Assembly (NCBI GenBank): GCA_029861865.1
Contig: JAOTYL010000001.1
Location: 672,478-736,477 of the forward strand
Length of the DNA: 64,000 bases
From: Myxococcales bacterium
GTDB lineage: Bacteria > Myxococcota_A > Polyangia > Polyangiales > Houyiibacteriaceae
Reading direction: 5' to 3'
Position 1 is the first letter of the stretch; every line of letters begins with the position of its first letter. The notes under the pieces were generated by a model. That model ran no database searches. It was not told where the DNA came from and saw only the letters and a list, made by a program, of their open reading frames with translations. Positions 36,102 through 48,284 of the stretch are shown in pieces. The translations under genes were made by a program, and so were the position numbers.

Positions 36102-36134
36102 AACCCCCCGGTCGATGGTTGTCGCCGGGGGGTT
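36102..36134. terminator. Strong GC hairpin between element B and the convergent secreted-protein gene
   Basis: AACCCCCCGG (36102-36111) and CCGGGGGGTT (36125-36134) form a perfect 10-bp stem with a 13-base loop. On the minus strand it lies after the gene that stops at 36178 and is followed by a short T-run, so it may end that transcript. Confidence 0.55.
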
Positions 36135-36177
36135 CGGCTGTTGGCGCTTCGAGCTCCGTTCGTCTGGAACGACTCGC

Positions 36178-36708
36178 TTAGTCGAGGTCGATCTCGAGGT
36201 CTGCTGTCACGCGACTGCTCTGTGCCTCCGCGCTGCCCACCCAAGTGCCGGTCGCGCCCTCGAATCGGCCTGTGCCGCCTGTGACGGTGCCTTCAAACTC
36301 GACAATGAAGATCCCCGCGACCGGGTCAGCGGACGTTTGTTCAAAGCAGTAAAAACTCTTTTCGTCATCGGTCGTCAGGGAAAGAATTGAACCGTCATTG
36401 TAGGTGAGAACGCTCGTCGTGCTGAGGCCGGCTCCGGGCAAGCCCCCGCACCGCGGATCGGCCCCAGGCGCCTCAATGACGGTTTGGGCCGAAAAGATAG
36501 GGCTCCCGGACCCTTTCGCGATTCCGCTCTGCAACGAGGTAGAAACCTGACCGAGCGGCGTAGGCGTTCCATCGGGCTGCGAGCTTGTGATGAAGTTGCT
36601 TCCGGAGAGCCTGAGATCGAGGCTCCGTCCATGCTTTCCCTGTGCTGCTGGGACCACGAAGACGGCTAAAGCCAACGCGGCTATCGCGACAAAAATTCCC
36701 TTTTTCAT
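36178..36708 (-). CDS. Secreted protein, possible allene-oxide-cyclase-like barrel
   Basis: A 176-aa exported protein: signal peptide (IAALALAVFVVPAAQG), then a strand-rich body ending FEGTVTGGTGRFEGATGTWVG. The GGTGRFEGATG turn is typical of small lipocalin-like or allene oxide cyclase-like barrels. It has one Cys in PRCGGLP and one in SFYCFEQ that could form a disulfide. AAAAGGAGA lies upstream of the ATG, a strong ribosome site. Function unknown. Confidence 0.75.
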   Translation of the reverse strand: MKKGIFVAIAALALAVFVVPAAQGKHGRSLDLRLSGSNFITSSQPDGTPTPLGQVSTSLQSGIAKGSGSPIFSAQTVIEAPGADPRCGGLPGAGLSTTSVLTYNDGSILSLTTDDEKSFYCFEQTSADPVAGIFIVEFEGTVTGGTGRFEGATGTWVGSAEAQSSRVTADLEIDLD

Positions 36709-36890
36709 AATGTGTCTCCTTTTCGGGTTTGCGAACCATCCTATTCGAGGGAGCGAGACGCTGTTGTTGCGAGCTCGCGAACCGATGCGGGGCAGCGAAT
36801 CGTGCTTCGTTTGTCAGAGAGCTTTGTCGCTAACGGGAACGCTCAGGGTCTCGCCTCTGTCGAAACGCGTCTATACGTAATTGTTCACGA

Positions 36891-36932
36891 CAGGGTCAGT
36901 GACAGTGCCAGCGTCAGGATTCGCGTCAGGGT
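36891..36932 (+). repeat. Short hexamer array overlapping the M1 peptidase stop
   Basis: CAGGGT, CAGTGA, CAGTGC, CAGCGT, CAGGAT, TCGCGT, CAGGGT in tandem. The minus-strand stop of the aminopeptidase gene (36928-36926) falls inside it. Confidence 0.6.
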
Positions 36933-39610
36933 GTAAACGCGCGCTCGATACTGGGGCGCTGGGCCTCTGCTTTCGCGGCGCATAGGGCTATGGCCTCCAC
37001 TACGCTCGCTAGGTTCCGGGGGCCGCCCATGAGGTCGGCGACGCGAGGCTCGAAAAAGCTCTGGACGTTCGAGGCTGCGGCCTCGGTGCAAAACGACGCC
37101 GTGTACCATGGAATGCCTCCGACCTGGTGCTTGCCGAAGCGAGCGGCCAGCTCGTCGAAGCTCGCGGTGAACCACGCCCAGGCGCGCTCGCGCGTACCTG
37201 GGTTGCGGAGCTGGGGCGCGAGGATGTGGCCGATTTCGTTGACTCGGGTGGTGGGACTCAAGGTAAGTGCGAGGGCGCGCGTCGCGAGCTCGGGATCTTC
37301 GGCGTTGCCGAGCGCCGATAGGATTCGGCTTCGTTCGGTGGCGTCCGTGCTCGACCCGAGCATCTGCACCAAGTGATCGAACAGGCCTGCGCTGCTTTCT
37401 TGAACGGCTGCCGCGAGCACCAGGCCCGCGAGCTGAGGATCGACGCTGCGGCGATTGGTCTTGGCTTGGAAGCCCACCTGGGCCTTGCCTAGCCGTGCAG
37501 CGCGGGCGCGTGCAGTGGGATCACGCACGTCCATCACCATGAATCGAATCACCGTTTCGCGAAGAAGCTTGGTGTCGCTCGAGTCGCCCTTGCGAGGTCG
37601 CCAACCGAGGGCGTCGTAGCGTTTGCGATAGAGGCGAGATGCGTACGCGGCTACGTTTGCCCGAACGTCGGGTGGGGCGGCGTCTTCCATGATGAAGCGG
37701 AGGTGACCCATCGGTGCGGTGGCGATCTCGCGGATCGGGCTCGCGGCGAGCCTCGGTAACCAAGGAAGAAGCGTCTCGGTGTCGATCGCGCCCTGATCGA
37801 ACGCCGCGAACAAGCTGTCGACTACGGCGATTCGCCCACGCGCCGAGAGCTTCGAAAAGCCCTTGTTCCGGAGAGTCATCCAATCGTCCGACGAAAGCGC
37901 GAAGCGAAAGTAGCCGGCCCCTTCGTCGTTTGGCATCCACCAAGACGGACAGTCGGGGAGTTCAATACTCCCTTCCTCGTCTTCGAGCAGACTGCACGTT
38001 ACCCCAGAGCTGGTGCGCACGCACAGGGGGATCTGCCAGCTCTGGCGGGGGTCGCCCGCCGATCCGATCGGGAAGTATCGCTCTTGAGATAGCTCCAGGG
38101 TGCCGCGGCCGCTGGCGCACTCGAGCTTCGCGTGGATCAAGGGAACACCGGGCTGAGTCAGGAAGGACCGAAATGGCGTTGCCACGTCTCGATCGTCAAC
38201 CGCATCGAGCGCGGCCAAGAGGTCTTCCGTCGTGGCCGTTCCCTCTCGGTGCCGGCGAAGGTAGAGACGAATCCCGTCGCGAAAATGGTCCGCGCCCATC
38301 CAACGCTCGAACATCTCGAGCACGGCACCGCCCTTCTTGTAGGTGATCGCGTCGAATGCGTTTTGGATGTCATGGTTGTTCTCGACAGGTTGGCGGATGC
38401 GCCGTGCGCTCGTCAGGCTGTCGAGGTTCATCGCGTGTTGCGCGGAGGCGAGGCTCGCGAGGTCCACCCGATATTCGGGGTGGAGAATCCCGACCACTTT
38501 GTTTCCCATCCAGGTGGCGAAGGCCTCGTTGAGCCAGACATCGTTCCACCACGGCATCGTGACGAGATTTCCAAACCACTGGTGGGCAAGCTCGTGTGCC
38601 ATCACGTATGCGAAGGCCCGCCGCTGGTGCTCGGTAGCCCGTCGCTCATCGATCAGCAGGAGCCACTCCCGAAAGGTGATCAGACCGACGTTTTCCATCG
38701 CGCCCGCCCCAAAGTCGGGGACCGCGACGAGGTCGAGCTTCTGGTACGGGTAAGCCGTCCCGAAGTAGCCCTCGAGAATTTCGACGTACTCGCCGGTACG
38801 ATCGAGCGCATAACGCAACCGGCGGCCTTGCCCATGGGCGGCGATCCCGCGAAGAGGAACCGAATGAGGACGCATCTCGCTTCGGGGAATCGGCGGTCCA
38901 GCGACCACTTCGAAAGGCCCTACCGCCCAAGCGATCAAATAGGTCGGGAGCGGGGGCGTCGGTTTGAAGTGCACCCGCTGAAGGCCGCCGGGAAGCTCGA
39001 TCGCGCTCTTGACGGGTGTATTCGCCGCGACGAACTGATCAACTGGGACGGTCAGGGCGACGTCGAATGGCGCCTTGAAGCGGGGCTCGTCGAAGCTCGG
39101 AAAAGCGAGCCGCGCACTGATCGACTCGAACTGGGTGAAGGCGTAGGTCCGGCCCTCCGACTCGACCTTGTAAAGCCCTCGCAACGGGTGGTCGAAACGC
39201 GCCTCGTACTCGATGTGCAGGGTGGCACGGCCTGCTGGCAGCTCCTCACCAAACTCGACGCGCGCAACCCCGTCGCTCGTTCGTTGGTTCCAGGTGGCCG
39301 CCACGCGCGCGTCGCCTCGGTGTGCGTGGATTGCGGTGACGCTCAAGCTCTGACCGTGCATCCAGATGCCGGTGGTGGGCTTGTCGAGCTCCAGCCCGAT
39401 GACCGCTTTGCCGGAAAACCCGTCGCTGCTCGGAACGATCGTGACACTGAGTTGGTAGCCCGTCGGCCGCACGCCCTCGGGAAGCCGGCCCTCGGGAACT
39501 CCTACGACCTCCGACGTCGGGCTGATCGGTTTCTGGGGGCCGCCGCATCCCGCGAGCGACAGGCAGAGCCCCAGAATGAACGCCTGCCGCGATCGACCCG
39601 AGGGCTTCAC
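36926..39610 (-). CDS. M1 family aminopeptidase, lipoprotein
   Basis: An 894-aa zinc aminopeptidase. The signal peptide ends in the lipobox SLAGC, so it is probably anchored in the envelope. GAMENVGLITF (exopeptidase motif) is near residue 301, HELAHQWFGN (HEXXH) near 338 and the third ligand in WLNEAFATWM follows. The C-terminal ERAP1-like helical domain is present, so it is full length. The GTG at 39610 overlaps the upstream stop as GTGA; an open extension upstream of it is noncoding. The last codons and stop lie inside a hexamer array. Confidence 0.92.
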   Translation of the reverse strand: MKPSGRSRQAFILGLCLSLAGCGGPQKPISPTSEVVGVPEGRLPEGVRPTGYQLSVTIVPSSDGFSGKAVIGLELDKPTTGIWMHGQSLSVTAIHAHRGDARVAATWNQRTSDGVARVEFGEELPAGRATLHIEYEARFDHPLRGLYKVESEGRTYAFTQFESISARLAFPSFDEPRFKAPFDVALTVPVDQFVAANTPVKSAIELPGGLQRVHFKPTPPLPTYLIAWAVGPFEVVAGPPIPRSEMRPHSVPLRGIAAHGQGRRLRYALDRTGEYVEILEGYFGTAYPYQKLDLVAVPDFGAGAMENVGLITFREWLLLIDERRATEHQRRAFAYVMAHELAHQWFGNLVTMPWWNDVWLNEAFATWMGNKVVGILHPEYRVDLASLASAQHAMNLDSLTSARRIRQPVENNHDIQNAFDAITYKKGGAVLEMFERWMGADHFRDGIRLYLRRHREGTATTEDLLAALDAVDDRDVATPFRSFLTQPGVPLIHAKLECASGRGTLELSQERYFPIGSAGDPRQSWQIPLCVRTSSGVTCSLLEDEEGSIELPDCPSWWMPNDEGAGYFRFALSSDDWMTLRNKGFSKLSARGRIAVVDSLFAAFDQGAIDTETLLPWLPRLAASPIREIATAPMGHLRFIMEDAAPPDVRANVAAYASRLYRKRYDALGWRPRKGDSSDTKLLRETVIRFMVMDVRDPTARARAARLGKAQVGFQAKTNRRSVDPQLAGLVLAAAVQESSAGLFDHLVQMLGSSTDATERSRILSALGNAEDPELATRALALTLSPTTRVNEIGHILAPQLRNPGTRERAWAWFTASFDELAARFGKHQVGGIPWYTASFCTEAAASNVQSFFEPRVADLMGGPRNLASVVEAIALCAAKAEAQRPSIERAFTP

Positions 39611-40677
39611 TTTCGAGGCCTCGGTCCGGGGTCGTGCCCAAGTGCAAAGAGTCGATCGTAGAGCGCTGAGCCGAGCGCCTTGTGTGAGGTTCGGGGCATG
39701 GCTTGCCCATATGACGGCGGCAGGTGGCGCAGGGTTTGTGCCAGATCTTGGAGCGACGGGCCGGCGTGATCCACCGACAACGCTGAGGCGGGCTGTCGGT
39801 TTGCAATCCAAGTTGCGCCAAGCGTGAACGCGACCGCGAGGCTCAAGCCCGCAACCAGCTTCTTGGGGTCGTCCGAACCGACGACGTCTGCCGCCACGAA
39901 CACCAGAACGGACAGGGGGATGCTCACCACCCAGCGTTGTGCACGGTCGAGACGCGAGGCGGTTGCGTCGCCAACCTCGAAGTGGACGAGCGTTTTCCAG
40001 TGTCGCTCTGGGACACGTTTCAAGAGTCCGTCGCTCACCAGGACCGTTCGGAGCCATGGCAGTGCCGCGACGTGCGTTAGAAAAGGGGTTGCTGCCGGGA
40101 GGTGAGCCAGCCGCCAAGAGATGCCGTCGACTTCAATTCGTGCTCCGAATACGCGCCAGATGCCGAGGACCATCAAGAGCCACGGGCTCAAGACAACCAC
40201 TCCGATCACACAGAGCACGGCACAGACCATGGTGTTGACCGCAGGGGGCAACGGCAGGGTCGGCCCGACGCCCGCAGCGAGGGCGACCGACACCCCAGTG
40301 GCGATCACCCAGAGTGCGGATGTCTGAACGGCGCGTCCGAACGCCTCCCAGGATGACATCGCCTCGACCTCTTCCGGGGTTCGCTGAGAAAGAGCCATGG
40401 CGACCCAGAACGTCGTCGCGCAGAGGCTGGAGAAGAACCACGCCGCCACCGTAGGCCACCCGGGGAATAAGTCCGGGTCTGTCGCGAGCGCCCCGACGGC
40501 CGTGGCCGATACAAGAGCGACCAAGCTCAAGGCGAGTGTCACGCGACGAAACCCACCGAGCACGCGGTCCCGAGCTGCCGCATCCCGCGGCATCTTTCGA
40601 AGGAGGAGGAGCTTGAGAGGGCCACAGGTCATCCACGGGACGACGATGCACGCGGCGAGTACCAAGAGCGACCTCAT
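39607..40677 (-). CDS. Membrane protein with a degenerate M48-like metalloprotease region
   Basis: A 356-aa protein with about seven TM helices. In the middle, TVLVSDGLLKRV is followed by HWKTLVHFEVGDA, which aligns with the M48 peptidase pattern (VxVTDGLL then HExxH), but the zinc site is changed to HFEVGD, so it is unlikely to be an active HExxH protease. The ATG at 40677 overlaps the xth stop as ATGA, and its own stop overlaps the M1 peptidase start, so the three genes form one operon. The M48 relation is an inference from a short stretch. Confidence 0.6.
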   Translation of the reverse strand: MRSLLVLAACIVVPWMTCGPLKLLLLRKMPRDAAARDRVLGGFRRVTLALSLVALVSATAVGALATDPDLFPGWPTVAAWFFSSLCATTFWVAMALSQRTPEEVEAMSSWEAFGRAVQTSALWVIATGVSVALAAGVGPTLPLPPAVNTMVCAVLCVIGVVVLSPWLLMVLGIWRVFGARIEVDGISWRLAHLPAATPFLTHVAALPWLRTVLVSDGLLKRVPERHWKTLVHFEVGDATASRLDRAQRWVVSIPLSVLVFVAADVVGSDDPKKLVAGLSLAVAFTLGATWIANRQPASALSVDHAGPSLQDLAQTLRHLPPSYGQAMPRTSHKALGSALYDRLFALGHDPGPRPRK

Positions 40678-41444
40678 TCGAACTCCACCATCACGGGCGC
40701 ATGATCCGACGGAGACTTTCGGCGTCGTTCCTCGCGGTCGATCACGGCGCCGATCGCTCGTTCGGCGAGCGTCGGGGTGGCGTAGATGTGGTCGATCCGA
40801 AGCCCGTTGCCGCGTTCGAACCCCCTGCCTCGGTAGTCCCACCACGAAAACACCCCGCCATCGGGATGGAAGGGCTGAAACACATCGATGAGCCCGAACG
40901 ATGCGAGGTTGCTGAGCGCCTCGCGGACCGGGTCGCACGCGAGGACCGAGGCGCGCCATTCATCGGGTCGCCCAATATCCTCATCTCGTGGGGCCACGTT
41001 GAAGTCACCGCAGAGGGCCACTTGGTCGACCCTTGAGTCGAACAAGGCCTGCAGCATCTGATGCAAGCGCCCCATCCATCGAAGCTTGTACTCGAATTTG
41101 TCGGAGCCGACCTCTCCTCCGTTCGGGAAATAGGCACTGAGCACGGTGATATGTTCGACGTCCGCGCGGATGAGGCGGGCCTGTGCGTCGTCGTCTTCTC
41201 CATCGAGACCGCGCACAACGTTCGAGAGGGGATGGCGGCTCACGATGGCCACGCCGTTGTAGGTCTTCTGGCCGAACACCTCAGCCTCGTATCCGCACTC
41301 TCGGACCTCGTCGAAGGGGAAATCCGCATCGGCGACTTTCAGCTCCTGCAGGCAGAGCACATCCGGACGGGCGGCGTCCAACCAGTCGACCACATGTTGC
41401 CGGCGCGCCCGGATCGAGTTCACGTTCCAAGTGGCGACCTTCAT
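40674..41444 (-). CDS. xth: Exodeoxyribonuclease III
   Basis: A 256-aa AP endonuclease/3'-5' exonuclease of the endonuclease-exonuclease-phosphatase fold, acting in base excision repair. MKVATWNVNSIRAR begins the fold, LQELKVADADFP carries the metal Glu, then TYNGVAIVSRH, GDFNVAPRDEDIG and the catalytic SDHAPVM. The ATG at 41444 is used because the conserved fold starts there; the frame runs on upstream without similarity. Confidence 0.95.
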   Translation of the reverse strand: MKVATWNVNSIRARRQHVVDWLDAARPDVLCLQELKVADADFPFDEVRECGYEAEVFGQKTYNGVAIVSRHPLSNVVRGLDGEDDDAQARLIRADVEHITVLSAYFPNGGEVGSDKFEYKLRWMGRLHQMLQALFDSRVDQVALCGDFNVAPRDEDIGRPDEWRASVLACDPVREALSNLASFGLIDVFQPFHPDGGVFSWWDYRGRGFERGNGLRIDHIYATPTLAERAIGAVIDREERRRKSPSDHAPVMVEFE

Positions 41445-41468
41445 GGCGGTATGCAGTAGCATGGAATC

Positions 41469-41861
41469 ATGCCAAACAAACGAATCGAAACCGAGGGTGC
41501 TCCGGCCGCGGTCGGCCCCTACTCCCAGGCGGTGTCTGCCGGGGGATGGCTTTTCTGCTCTGGGCAAATCGCGCTCGACCCGCTCAGCGGAATGCTGGTT
41601 GGTGACGGCGATGTCGAAGTCGAAACCCGACAAGTTCTAAGAAACCTCGACGCCGTTCTCTTGCAAGCAGGGGCCAGTCGGGCCGACGTCGTGAAAGCGA
41701 CCGTCTACCTGGCGGATATGAACGAATTCTCGAAGATGAATGAGATTTACGCCGAGTATTTCGAAGGAAGTGCGCCCCCGGCGCGTGCGTGCGTCGAGGC
41801 CGCCGCGTTGCCGCGAGGGGTGAAAGTCGAGATCGACTTCATCGCCCACGTCGCACGCTAG
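41469..41861 (+). CDS. ridA: RidA family enamine/imine deaminase
   Basis: A 130-aa protein that hydrolyses reactive 2-aminoacrylate and related enamines formed by PLP enzymes. VGPYSQAVSAGGWLFCSGQI at the N-terminus and ARACVEAAALPRGVKVEID with the substrate-binding Arg near the C-terminus are the family marks. It is divergent from xth and convergent with purA, separated by a structured intergenic segment. Confidence 0.95.
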   Translation: MPNKRIETEGAPAAVGPYSQAVSAGGWLFCSGQIALDPLSGMLVGDGDVEVETRQVLRNLDAVLLQAGASRADVVKATVYLADMNEFSKMNEIYAEYFEGSAPPARACVEAAALPRGVKVEIDFIAHVAR

Positions 41862-41894
41862 ACAACAATGTGGGGAAACGTAGTGTGCGAGAGA

Positions 41895-41993
41895 TTTTCG
41901 TTTGTGGTCGAGCGCCCCCGCAGAGAGTGACTGAGAGGTACTGCTGTACCTCGCAGGGAGCGAGCGAGGAGGTAAGCCGACCACAAGCGAAAA
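41895..41993. other. Long structured intergenic hairpin between ridA and purA
   Basis: TTTTCGTTTGTGGTCG (41895-41910) pairs with CGACCACAAGCGAAAA (41978-41993), 16 bases with one G-T type mismatch, enclosing an inner perfect hairpin GAGGTAC-TGCT-GTACCTC. It is probably a bidirectional terminator or a small structured RNA for the convergent ridA and purA genes. Confidence 0.6.
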
Positions 41994-42007
41994 GATCCGC
42001 AGACTAC

Positions 42008-44616
<2,609 letters not shown>

Positions 44617-44617
44617 C

Positions 44618-46207
44618 TCAGAGCCTCAGCGTGTGCACACTGCTCACGTGATCGAGCGCGCGAAGCTCATCGAGCACCGCTCCGTTGACTGTCGAGTCCA
44701 CGTTCCAGAGCGCAAGGGCTTGCTCGCTCCTTTCGTCGAGCCCAACCTGCATTCTCGAAACGTTGATGCCCCTCGTGCCGAGTAGGGTGCCAACCGCGCC
44801 GATCACGCCCGGTCGATCGAGGTTGTGCATGACAATGACGTCACCCTCCATGACCGCGTCGATTTCGTAGCCTTCCAAGCCGACGAGGCGTGGCTCACCC
44901 TGGCGTCCCGGCGTTCCAGTCGCCGTGTGAATGCCCTTTTCGCCGGTGACCGTCACGCGAATCGTAGCCGCGTATCGATCGCTTGGCTCCTTCACTTCCG
45001 CGAGCTTGATGCCGCGTTCCTGTGCTTCGTACGGTGCACTGATCGGATTCACCGGCTCTTCGAGGTGGTGTTGTAGAAACCCGGCGAGCGCTGCCCGTGC
45101 GATCGGGGTGACGCCGAGGTCGCCGGCTTCGCCGGTGCATGTGACCCGAAGCTCACGAACGTCAACCGGATCGAGCTGACCGACGAGGCTCCCGAGAGCC
45201 TGGGCGACATCGAGGTACGGTTTGAGGCGCTCCGCGATCTCCGCTGGAAGCGCAGGTACGTTGACGGCGTTCTTGACAATACCAGTACGCAGATAATCAA
45301 CCGCTTGCTGCGCAATCTCGACGGCAACCCGCTCTTGCGCTTCCGAGGTCGATGCACCGAGGTGCGGCGTGCACAACACGTCCTCTAGCTGCAGCAATGG
45401 GCTCTTGGGGTCGACGGGCTCCTCGGCAAAGACATCGAGAGCGGCTCCAGCGATCTTGCCTTCGCTGATCGCCCTCGCGAGTGCCTCTTCGTCGACGATC
45501 CCGCCGCGTGCCGCGTTCACCAGCAGGGCGTCACGCTTCATCTTCCCGAAGGCGCCGTCGCTGATCATGTTCTTCGTGTCGGGGGTGAGCGGTGCGTGGA
45601 TCGTGATGAAGTCTGCCCGCGAAAGCAGATCGTCGAGCCCCACGAGCTCGATGCCGAGCTCCGCGGCCCGTTCGCTACTCATGACAGGATCGACTCCGAT
45701 GACTTTCAGCTTCAAGCCTTGTGCCCGGTCTGCCACGATCCGTCCGATGTTTCCGAGCCCGATGATACCAAGGGTCTTGAAGGCGATTTCGCGGCCCTGA
45801 AACTTGCTCTTCTCCCACTTGCCGGTCCGCATGGATCCGACAGCCTGCGGAATCTTTCGTGCCAGCGATGCCAAGAGTGCGAGGGCGTGCTCCGCTGTAG
45901 TCACCGAGTTCCCAGTCGGCGTGTTCATGACTACAATCCCGCGCCGGCTCGCCGCGGGTATGTCTACATTGTCGACGCCGATGCCTGCACGTCCGATCAC
46001 TCGCAGCTTGTCCGCGGCATCGACGACCCTGGAGCTCACCTGCGTGCCCGAGCGAATGATGAGCCCGTCGTAGTCGCCGATGACTTCGCAGAGCTCGTCT
46101 TCGCTCATCCCGGGTCGAAACTCGAGCTCGACGCCAGGCGCCTCGCGAATAGCGTCGAGGCCCGCCTCGGCGAGCTTGTCAGACACGAGGACCCGTACGT
46201 TGGACAT
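44618..46207 (-). CDS. serA: D-3-phosphoglycerate dehydrogenase
   Basis: First enzyme of serine synthesis. The 529-aa long form has LGIIGLGNIGRIVADRAQGL (NAD-binding), the catalytic Arg in NAARGGIVDEEAL and His in CTPHLGASTSEAQ, then an intervening domain and a C-terminal ACT domain (VMHNLDRPGVIGAVGTLLGT) for serine feedback. It heads the operon with hisZ and purA. Confidence 0.96.
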   Translation of the reverse strand: MSNVRVLVSDKLAEAGLDAIREAPGVELEFRPGMSEDELCEVIGDYDGLIIRSGTQVSSRVVDAADKLRVIGRAGIGVDNVDIPAASRRGIVVMNTPTGNSVTTAEHALALLASLARKIPQAVGSMRTGKWEKSKFQGREIAFKTLGIIGLGNIGRIVADRAQGLKLKVIGVDPVMSSERAAELGIELVGLDDLLSRADFITIHAPLTPDTKNMISDGAFGKMKRDALLVNAARGGIVDEEALARAISEGKIAGAALDVFAEEPVDPKSPLLQLEDVLCTPHLGASTSEAQERVAVEIAQQAVDYLRTGIVKNAVNVPALPAEIAERLKPYLDVAQALGSLVGQLDPVDVRELRVTCTGEAGDLGVTPIARAALAGFLQHHLEEPVNPISAPYEAQERGIKLAEVKEPSDRYAATIRVTVTGEKGIHTATGTPGRQGEPRLVGLEGYEIDAVMEGDVIVMHNLDRPGVIGAVGTLLGTRGINVSRMQVGLDERSEQALALWNVDSTVNGAVLDELRALDHVSSVHTLRL

Positions 46208-46286
46208 GGCTACTCCTCTGGAATTCGGCGCGAAAAGCCGGCGGAGAGCTAGCAGCCACCCCCACGAGGGTCAAGGAGCGTAGGGT

Positions 46287-48284
46287 TTACGTCCAGTGGA
46301 TCGCGCCGAGAGCCAGGAGAATGGCCACGACGCGATAGCCGCGCTGCGGGTCCTCCGTTTCAGGCAGGGCCGTCACGAACTCGACCAGGTCGTCGACCGT
46401 GTGGGGCTGCTTGCAGAGCTTTAGCGTCGTCTGGATATCGTCGGGAAGGTTCGCGGTTGCCACGGCGGTGTCGATGCGGTCTGCCAAGACCACTTGGTGC
46501 TGTCCCTTTTCCAGGATGAGATCGCTTTCGAACCCGGCGGCGATCCTTCGCTGCAGCCCACGGTCGAGGATTTCCCAGGCGTCGAGCCGAAGCGGAAAGC
46601 CGCTGCTCGGCGGATCGACTCCCTCATAGAAGGTCGCGGTGCCGGACGCCCACGTGAAGAGGTCGAGGAGTTTCTCGCGAACCTGTTCGGCAATGTGCTG
46701 GAAGAGCTCGAGGGGCTCGACGAGCCCCAGGGCTACCAGGGTGTCTCCGAGCTTGCCCTCGAAGCGCGGCATCACTGCGAGCGCCATGTCGAGCTCGCTT
46801 CGGTTGATCACACGCTTCTTGACGAGGTACTCGCCGAGCAGCTCACCTGCGAGATTACTGGTGACGAACGCTGGCACGCCGAGCTTGGTGTAGACTTCTT
46901 TGCGGACACCTCCTTGCTCACACAGCCAAAGGCCGGTGCGCCGGGTCACCAAGGTGCGCACCAAGGCCGTGACAAAGCCGCCGTTTTCGAATTCCATGCT
47001 CCGATCGGCGGCCGCAGCGGAGGTGATCCGCGTGGTCGTCGGCGTCATCCGGGATGCTGGAACGTGACGATAGAGATCGCGATGAGCCGATAGCGGTTGG
47101 AAGTCCCCTCCGGCCACGCTGATGCTGTCGCCCCCGTTCACCTGGCCCGTGGCGACGGCCTCGACGACCTTGGCATAAGGAAGCGGGCCGACAGTGGCAC
47201 CGTTGGGCTTTCGGATCTTGTACTCGAGCGGTGTGACGTTCGTCGTGCTGGGATGTTCTTCCGCGAGCAGAGCGGGCGTTGGAGGCATCGTCGCCTTGGG
47301 AACTGTGTCCGCAGAGGTCTTTCTCATGCGCGTCTGTGCGGCTATCCCCGCGACGATCTCCGCAAGCTCGGCACGCAGCACCTCCTCAGGACGGCTTTGC
47401 CATGGCTCGAGCGCCGCCCAAAAAGCGCGGGCGGTCGGCGGCCGTTCGTCGACATTCGCCGCAAGCGCGCTCAGCACCACCTCGCCTAGCCCATCGGGCA
47501 GCGTAGGAAGGAACTCGACGAACGGATGCACCTCGGCGTCTCGAATCGCAAGTAGCACTGCAAGCTCGCTTCCCCCTGCGAAAAGTGGCCTGCGCATGAA
47601 GAGCTCGGCGGCGATTACGCCAGTCGAAAAAAGGTCCGCTCGCCGATCGACGTCGCGCCCGGAGACTTGTTCCGGCGCTAGGTAACCGAGCTTGCCATTG
47701 GCGCGTGCAGCCGTATCTGCCGCAAACGGGTCGGCGTCCGACTGGGCAATTCCGAAGTCCGCGATCTTGACGTCACCGTGGATCGAAATGAGGACGTTCG
47801 AAGGACTGATGTCCCGATGAACGATCCCGAGCGCGCTACCGCAGCGATCGGTAGCCGTGTGCACTGCGTCGAGGCCGCTCAGAATCTGACGGACCAAGTA
47901 GACGACGAGATCGTGCTCGAGCCTTTTGCTATCGCGCGTAAGGCTTCGATTGAGGCGCCAGAGATCGCAGCCGGGGACGTATTCGAGCGTGAGGTAAGGC
48001 TGACCCTCGATTTCGCCGTGCCCCAAGACGTGAACCACGTTGGGGTGAGTGACGCGACTCGCAAGCCTCGCCTCTTCGGCAAACATCGCGTGGGCGTGCG
48101 ATCCATCGGCGATGTGTGGCAGCATGCGCTTCAGAACGACGACACGAGGCTCACCGACGGCACGAGGCTCCAATGCGCGAAACACTTCCGCCATCCCACC
48201 GACCGCAATGCGGTCGACCAGCGTGTAATCGCCGAGAGGAGTGTTGGGCGGCGGTGCGGGAGGCGGTGACGACGGTCTCTGCAC
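46287..48284 (-). CDS. Ser/Thr protein kinase with GYF-like and DUF4388-like tail
   Basis: A 665-aa active-looking kinase. In the N-terminal 300 residues: VVVLKRM (ATP Lys), HRDISPSNV (catalytic Asp) and IADFGIAQ (DFG). Then a linker, a GYF_2-like domain (PNGATVGPLPYAKVVEAVAT) and a helical DUF4388/PATAN-type domain (LGEYLVKKRVINRSELDMAL). Such tails are common in myxobacterial regulators. The GTG at 48284 is preferred because it directly precedes the kinase linker; the longer ATG at 48386 would overlap the promoter. Confidence 0.85.
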   Translation of the reverse strand: MQRPSSPPPAPPPNTPLGDYTLVDRIAVGGMAEVFRALEPRAVGEPRVVVLKRMLPHIADGSHAHAMFAEEARLASRVTHPNVVHVLGHGEIEGQPYLTLEYVPGCDLWRLNRSLTRDSKRLEHDLVVYLVRQILSGLDAVHTATDRCGSALGIVHRDISPSNVLISIHGDVKIADFGIAQSDADPFAADTAARANGKLGYLAPEQVSGRDVDRRADLFSTGVIAAELFMRRPLFAGGSELAVLLAIRDAEVHPFVEFLPTLPDGLGEVVLSALAANVDERPPTARAFWAALEPWQSRPEEVLRAELAEIVAGIAAQTRMRKTSADTVPKATMPPTPALLAEEHPSTTNVTPLEYKIRKPNGATVGPLPYAKVVEAVATGQVNGGDSISVAGGDFQPLSAHRDLYRHVPASRMTPTTTRITSAAAADRSMEFENGGFVTALVRTLVTRRTGLWLCEQGGVRKEVYTKLGVPAFVTSNLAGELLGEYLVKKRVINRSELDMALAVMPRFEGKLGDTLVALGLVEPLELFQHIAEQVREKLLDLFTWASGTATFYEGVDPPSSGFPLRLDAWEILDRGLQRRIAAGFESDLILEKGQHQVVLADRIDTAVATANLPDDIQTTLKLCKQPHTVDDLVEFVTALPETEDPQRGYRVVAILLALGAIHWT

